From contig JACRBN010000016.1 of assembly GCA_016213105.1 (NCBI GenBank), positions 62,001 to 126,000 on the forward strand: DNA of 64,000 nucleotides. The letters run 5' to 3'. Under the pieces are notes generated by a model that had not been told where the DNA came from, made no database searches, and worked only from the letters and a program-made list of their open reading frames with translations. The stretch comes from Chloroflexota bacterium. Lineage in GTDB: Bacteria > Chloroflexota > Anaerolineae > Anaerolineales > Villigracilaceae. The position numbers were made by a program, and so were the translations under genes. Below, in pieces: positions 60,477 to 64,000 of the stretch (the first letter of the stretch is position 1; each line of letters begins with the position of its first letter).

Positions 60477-61535
60477 CTACATAATCCAGCAGGCATGCGC
60501 TGGGAAGTTGACAGTCACATCGTCGCCGACGCGCGGCAAGATCATGGTGCGCTCGTTGAACAGGTCGACCGAGACGAGCGCCTCGCCGATGCGCACGCGC
60601 AGGCGCACAACCGCGCCGAGGAACATGACCACTTCCACGCGGCCCAGCACCACGTTACGCGCTTCCGCCTGACCGAACTGGAACTCCTCGGGGCGGATGG
60701 CCAGGCGTGGCTTCGCGCTGATCTGGCGCTGCTCGCTTTGCTCGGAATGATCGAAGCGCACCAACTGGCCGTTGAGCTTGCAGGTGCCGTTCTGAACGTT
60801 GACCTCGGTGACGGGCAGCAGGTTCAACTGGCCCACGAAGGAGGCCACGAACTCGGTGGTGGGATGGTTGTAGATTTCGGAAGGCGTGCCCACCTGTTCC
60901 ATGTGCCCCTGGCTCATCACCACGATGCGGTCGGAAAGCGAGAGCGCCTCCTCCTGGTCGTGCGTAACGTAGATGGTGGTAATGCCCATCGTCTGTTGGA
61001 TGCGGCGGATCTCCTGGCGCAGTTCCACGCGGATCTTGGCATCCAGCGCGGAGAGCGGCTCATCGAGCAGCAGCACACGCGGATTGATAGCCAGCGCGCG
61101 CGCCAGCGCCACACGCTGCTGCTGTCCGCCTGAGAGCTGGAAGGGATACTTCTCGGCGTGTTTTTCGAGATGAATCAGGCCCAGCATTTCGTCCACGGTC
61201 TTCCTGATCTCCTCGGCGGGCGTCTTGCGCACCTGCAAACCGAAACCGATATTCTGGGCAACGGTCATGTTGGGGAACAAGGCATACGACTGGAAGACCA
61301 TGCCCACGTTGCGCTGGTTCGGCGATTTGTAGGTGATATTCTCGCCGTCCAGAACCACCTCCCCCGAGGTGGGCAGCTCGAAGCCCGCCACCATGCGCAG
61401 GGTGGTCGTCTTGCCGCAGCCGCTGGGCCCCAGGAAGGAGACGAATTCTCCCTTTTCGATCTCGAGGTTGAAATCCTCCACGGCAACCACGCCGCCAAAA
61501 ATCTTTGATACGTTGGAAATGGATAGGAAAGACAT
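60477..61535 (-). CDS. ABC importer ATPase (PotA/FbpC-like)
   Basis: 352 residues. Walker A GPSGCGKTTTLRMVAGFE, Q-loop FQSYALFPNMTVAQN, signature LSGGQQQRVALARALA, Walker B LLLDEPLSALDAKIR and switch YVTHDQEEALSLSDR are all present. The C-terminal 110 residues form a TOBE domain (AIRPEEFQFG, VVMFLGAVVRLRVRIG). This architecture energises uptake of ferric iron, polyamines or phosphonates. It is last in the operon after two permeases. Confidence 0.95.
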   Translation of the reverse strand: MSFLSISNVSKIFGGVVAVEDFNLEIEKGEFVSFLGPSGCGKTTTLRMVAGFELPTSGEVVLDGENITYKSPNQRNVGMVFQSYALFPNMTVAQNIGFGLQVRKTPAEEIRKTVDEMLGLIHLEKHAEKYPFQLSGGQQQRVALARALAINPRVLLLDEPLSALDAKIRVELRQEIRRIQQTMGITTIYVTHDQEEALSLSDRIVVMSQGHMEQVGTPSEIYNHPTTEFVASFVGQLNLLPVTEVNVQNGTCKLNGQLVRFDHSEQSEQRQISAKPRLAIRPEEFQFGQAEARNVVLGRVEVVMFLGAVVRLRVRIGEALVSVDLFNERTMILPRVGDDVTVNFPAHACWIM

Positions 61536-61549
61536 AAATCAGCCTCGAA

Positions 61550-62344
61550 TTAGTGTGCCCCGGCCAGCGCGCTGTCCGATTTGCCGCGGTTGAAGAGTTG
61601 GATCAGCCCCATGAAGGCCCAGGTGAGCAGGAAGCTGATGATCGTCAGGGAGGAAGCCTCGTAGGTCTTGTTCTGCCCCGTCAGGGAGAGATACGGACCG
61701 AAGGCCTTGATGCCGACCAGGAAACTGGCGATGGTGAACTCGCCGATGACCGTGGCCAGGGTGAGAAAGGCGCCGCTCAAAATGGCTACGCGCAAATTGG
61801 GGAAAATCACCCGAAAGAGGATCGTCGCCCAGTTCGCGCCCAGGCTTTGGGCGGCTTCCGTTAAACTGCGCACGTCAATCGCCCCCAAGCCCGCGTCCAC
61901 CGAGCGAAACATGTATGGCAGGGTCAGCACCGCGTAGGCCGCCACCAGCAGGGCATTCGTCCCAGCGTAGGTGTTGGTCAGGAAGAAGGGCGCTCCGCTG
62001 AATACGCGAATGAGGCCAAAAACCAGCACGATGGCGGGGATGACGAAGGGCAGCATGGTCATGAACTCGATCATCGCGCGCAACTGCGGCAGGCGCAGGC
62101 GAATCCAATAGGCGGTCGGAACCACCAGCAGGATGCTGACCAGGATGGTAAAGACCGCCACGACCAGCGAAAAGCCAAGCGTCCTCGTAAAGTTCACGTC
62201 GGTGAAGATGCGCTCGTAGGATAGAAAACTAAGCACATCCTTCTTGGCGCGCAGGGAAAAGAGGAAGGTGGAAATCAGCGGCAGGAGGAAATACAGCGTG
62301 CCGAGAAATATCCAAAACCAGGACCAGAATGTATTGCGCCTCAT
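61550..62344 (-). CDS. ABC importer permease, second
   Basis: 264 residues and six helices. The coupling loop is EAAQSLGANWATILFRVIFPNLRVAI, matching the EAA motif. ATG 62344 overlaps the stop of the first permease as ATGA. It pairs with that permease in a PotC/FbpB-like transporter. Confidence 0.93.
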   Translation of the reverse strand: MRRNTFWSWFWIFLGTLYFLLPLISTFLFSLRAKKDVLSFLSYERIFTDVNFTRTLGFSLVVAVFTILVSILLVVPTAYWIRLRLPQLRAMIEFMTMLPFVIPAIVLVFGLIRVFSGAPFFLTNTYAGTNALLVAAYAVLTLPYMFRSVDAGLGAIDVRSLTEAAQSLGANWATILFRVIFPNLRVAILSGAFLTLATVIGEFTIASFLVGIKAFGPYLSLTGQNKTYEASSLTIISFLLTWAFMGLIQLFNRGKSDSALAGAH

Positions 62345-63252
62345 TGCTTCAACCACCTCTCGCTCCTGCGGCGCAGGAAGTAATAAAGGGTCATCATCAC
62401 GCCCATCACCACCACCATGCCGAAGGCCAGGGCATAACCCAGCCCGACATTGTGGAGCACGTCACCCTTGATCTGCGAGCCGATCAGGATCGTGATCAGG
62501 TTGATGAAGCCGCCCGTCAGCGAAAGCGCCGTGGCGTACGCGCCAAAGGCATTCCCGAAGAGCAGGATCATCGTCCCCAAAATGGACGGGGTCAGGATCG
62601 GCAGGGCCACCTTGACCCAATACTCGAAGGGAGTGGCGCCCAAATTCTCGGCCGCCTCGCGCCATTCGCGGCGCAATCCGTCCAGGGCGGGTGTGATCGT
62701 CAGTACCATCAAAGGAAATTGAAAATACATGTAGGTCAGGGACAACCCCCAGAAGCTGTACAGGCTGAAGCCCTTGTCGTACAAATCCACCCCAATAAGT
62801 TTCAAAAACACGGTGACCATACCCACACGCCCAAGAGTGGTAATGAAGGCAAAGGCCAGCGGCACACCTGCGAAGTTCGAAGCCACGCCCGAAAACGTCA
62901 GCAGGGCCGAGCGTACCCAGCGCGGCAGGCCGCCCACCGTCACGGCATAGGCCATCAAAAATCCCAGCAGGCCGCCGCCGAAGGCGGTTGCCAGGCTGAT
63001 GCGGATCGTGACCCAGTAAGCGCCCAGGATGGAGGGATCCATCAGGTCGGCGAAATTCTTCAGCGTGAAATTTCCGTCCACATCCTGGAAGCTGCCGATC
63101 AACAGGCGGAAGGAAGGCAGCACGATGAACAGGAAAACGAACAGGAAGAATGGCGCCACCCCCAGCCAATCCCGCCACCCCGATAGGGCGGGACGCGCTT
63201 TTGGCGCGTCCCGTTTGGTGTCTACAGGTTTGGAAAAGGAATTACTTGACAT
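62341..63252 (-). CDS. ABC importer permease, first
   Basis: 303 residues, six helices, with the EAA loop EAAENLGATPFEYWVKVALPIL. The start (ATG 63252) lies within the last codons of the binding-protein gene. The cytoplasmic N-terminus contains KRDAPKARPALSG, encoded by a palindromic repeat (63190-63212), before the first helix; it is probably an in-frame insertion. Confidence 0.92.
   Translation of the reverse strand: MSSNSFSKPVDTKRDAPKARPALSGWRDWLGVAPFFLFVFLFIVLPSFRLLIGSFQDVDGNFTLKNFADLMDPSILGAYWVTIRISLATAFGGGLLGFLMAYAVTVGGLPRWVRSALLTFSGVASNFAGVPLAFAFITTLGRVGMVTVFLKLIGVDLYDKGFSLYSFWGLSLTYMYFQFPLMVLTITPALDGLRREWREAAENLGATPFEYWVKVALPILTPSILGTMILLFGNAFGAYATALSLTGGFINLITILIGSQIKGDVLHNVGLGYALAFGMVVVMGVMMTLYYFLRRRSERWLKQ
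63190..63212. repeat. In-frame palindromic repeat in the permease gene
   Basis: GGGACGCGC and GCGCGTCCC, perfect 9-bp arms with a 5-base loop. It encodes RDAPKAR in the unstructured N-terminus of the permease. It belongs to a different sequence family from the murE and amidase repeats. Confidence 0.65.
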
Positions 63253-64000
63253 CCGCGCCAACGACGTTCATCCACTGTTCGGTGATCAGTGTCTTGGCGG
63301 CGGCAATCTGGTCGATGCTCGGGAAGGCGATCGGGGCATCGGTCGCGGGCAGTTTGGCTGCCAGGTCGGCGGGGATCACATTGCGGGACTTCATGTCATT
63401 GTAGCGGATCGGGTGGCAATAGCCCTTGAGCCAAATGTTCTGGCCTTCGTCGCTGTAGAGGAATTCCATCCACAACTTGGCGGCGTTCGGGTGCGGGGCG
63501 TAGGCGGAGATGGCCTGGATGTAGATGCCGGCGATGGAGCCGCTCTTGGGGATGACAACCTCGATGTTGGGGTTGCCGGCCAGGGCGTCGCGGTCAGACA
63601 GGGCGCTGTAGTCCCAGCGCAGGATGACGGGGGTCTCGCCGGAGGCCACGGTGGCCTGCTTGGCGATGACGGGGACGAAGTTACCGGCGTCATTGACCTG
63701 TTTGAAGAAGTCGAGGCCAGCCTGGACGTCATCGAGCGAGCCGCCGTTCGCGAGGGCAGCAGCCATGACGCTCATCTGGGCCTGGGCCGAAGCGCGCGGG
63801 TCGCCAGCCAGGGCGAACTTGCCCTTGTATTCGGGCTTGAGCAGGTCGGCCCAGTCTTGCGGGGCGGCAACCTGGTCGGTGTTGACTTCGAAGGCCAGCA
63901 CGCCGTAATAGTCGCCGTACCAGTAGCCATCGGGGTCCTTGGAGTCGGCGGGGATGCTGTCCCAGGTGGAAACTTTGTAGGGCTGGACGAGGCCTTCGGA
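63242..64000 (-). CDS. ABC importer extracellular substrate-binding protein, C-terminal part
   Basis: The frame is open to the window edge, so the signal peptide and N-terminal lobe are missing and 252 residues remain. Segments DGYWYGDYYGVLAFEVNTD, WADLLKPEYKGKFALAGDPRAS and YIQAISAYAPHPNAAKLWMEFLYSDEGQ are typical of type-2 binding proteins for iron(III), polyamines or 2-aminoethylphosphonate. The stop overlaps the permease start. Ligand class cannot be decided from this part. Confidence 0.9.
   Translation of the reverse strand, partial: SEGLVQPYKVSTWDSIPADSKDPDGYWYGDYYGVLAFEVNTDQVAAPQDWADLLKPEYKGKFALAGDPRASAQAQMSVMAAALANGGSLDDVQAGLDFFKQVNDAGNFVPVIAKQATVASGETPVILRWDYSALSDRDALAGNPNIEVVIPKSGSIAGIYIQAISAYAPHPNAAKLWMEFLYSDEGQNIWLKGYCHPIRYNDMKSRNVIPADLAAKLPATDAPIAFPSIDQIAAAKTLITEQWMNVVGADVK

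Overview
The window looks like a chromosomal contig from a GC-rich Chloroflexota bacterium, most likely class Anaerolineae. This is an inference from three things: the respiratory operon style (complex I membrane genes with two nuoM), a glycolytic cluster containing a CofD/YvcK protein and a TPR-bearing Ser/Thr kinase, and a high load of short palindromic repeats between and inside genes. Almost everything shown is housekeeping or envelope biology. I see no rRNA, tRNA, CRISPR array, transposase or phage module. Two stretches are clearly AT-richer than the rest: the gene fragment at 1-351 and the lone ORF at 32867-33733. Both look foreign.

Layout. Positions 1-600 hold the 3' part of a Firmicutes-like flavin-binding gene and a repeat-rich spacer. 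Positions 598-10447 (minus strand) are a glycolysis neighbourhood: pfkA, yvcK, gap, pgk, two paralogous small membrane proteins, a Ser/Thr protein kinase, tpiA and an M50-like membrane protease. Positions 10620-14325 (minus) hold a zinc-ribbon membrane protein, RsmD, a URO-D family protein and a GT39-type glycosyltransferase. Divergently, 14441-19549 (plus) holds an MBOAT acyltransferase with its AlgX/AlgJ-like partner, a ROK sugar kinase, a candidate structured leader RNA and a class III aminotransferase. Positions 19651-31477 contain a SUMF1-type lipoprotein, an amidase, an acyl-CoA synthetase, a second GT39 protein, and a minus-strand run of MFS transporter, small membrane protein, binding lipoprotein, M20 peptidase and UppP.

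Positions 31633-38248 hold tgt, the AT-rich island, a YgjP-type metallopeptidase gene broken by an in-frame TAG, and an ABC-2 exporter operon with a DUF2785 gene inside it. Positions 38277-41127 are rpsO-pnp with promoter, leader, hairpin and terminators. Positions 41165-44972 are an MFS transporter, GrpB-like protein, phosphoesterase, HIT protein and small membrane protein. Positions 44969-47621 (minus) are murE, an SRPBCC protein and a GNAT acetyltransferase coupled by ATGA overlaps. Positions 47732-59207 (minus) are the membrane sectors of two energy complexes: nuoA-H-J-K-L-M-M-N, then atpI-B-E and a b/delta fusion. The soluble subunits of both complexes are absent. Positions 59393-60405 are two small secreted or membrane proteins, and 60477-64000 is an ABC importer (ATPase, two permeases, partial binding protein).

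The most notable signals beyond ordinary genes are these. (1) Short palindromic repeats sit in frame inside conserved proteins (murE, URO-D-like, amidase, acyl-CoA synthetase, ABC permease), as Rickettsia palindromic elements do. (2) A TATAAT box lies exactly six bases before ATG at five sites, which predicts leaderless transcripts, one of them a 14-codon upstream ORF overlapping the kinase start. (3) Two unrelated divergent gene pairs share the same inverted-repeat promoter design. (4) A tandem leader RNA precedes the aminotransferase. (5) A truncated ATP synthase b/delta fusion ends a membrane-only energy cluster.
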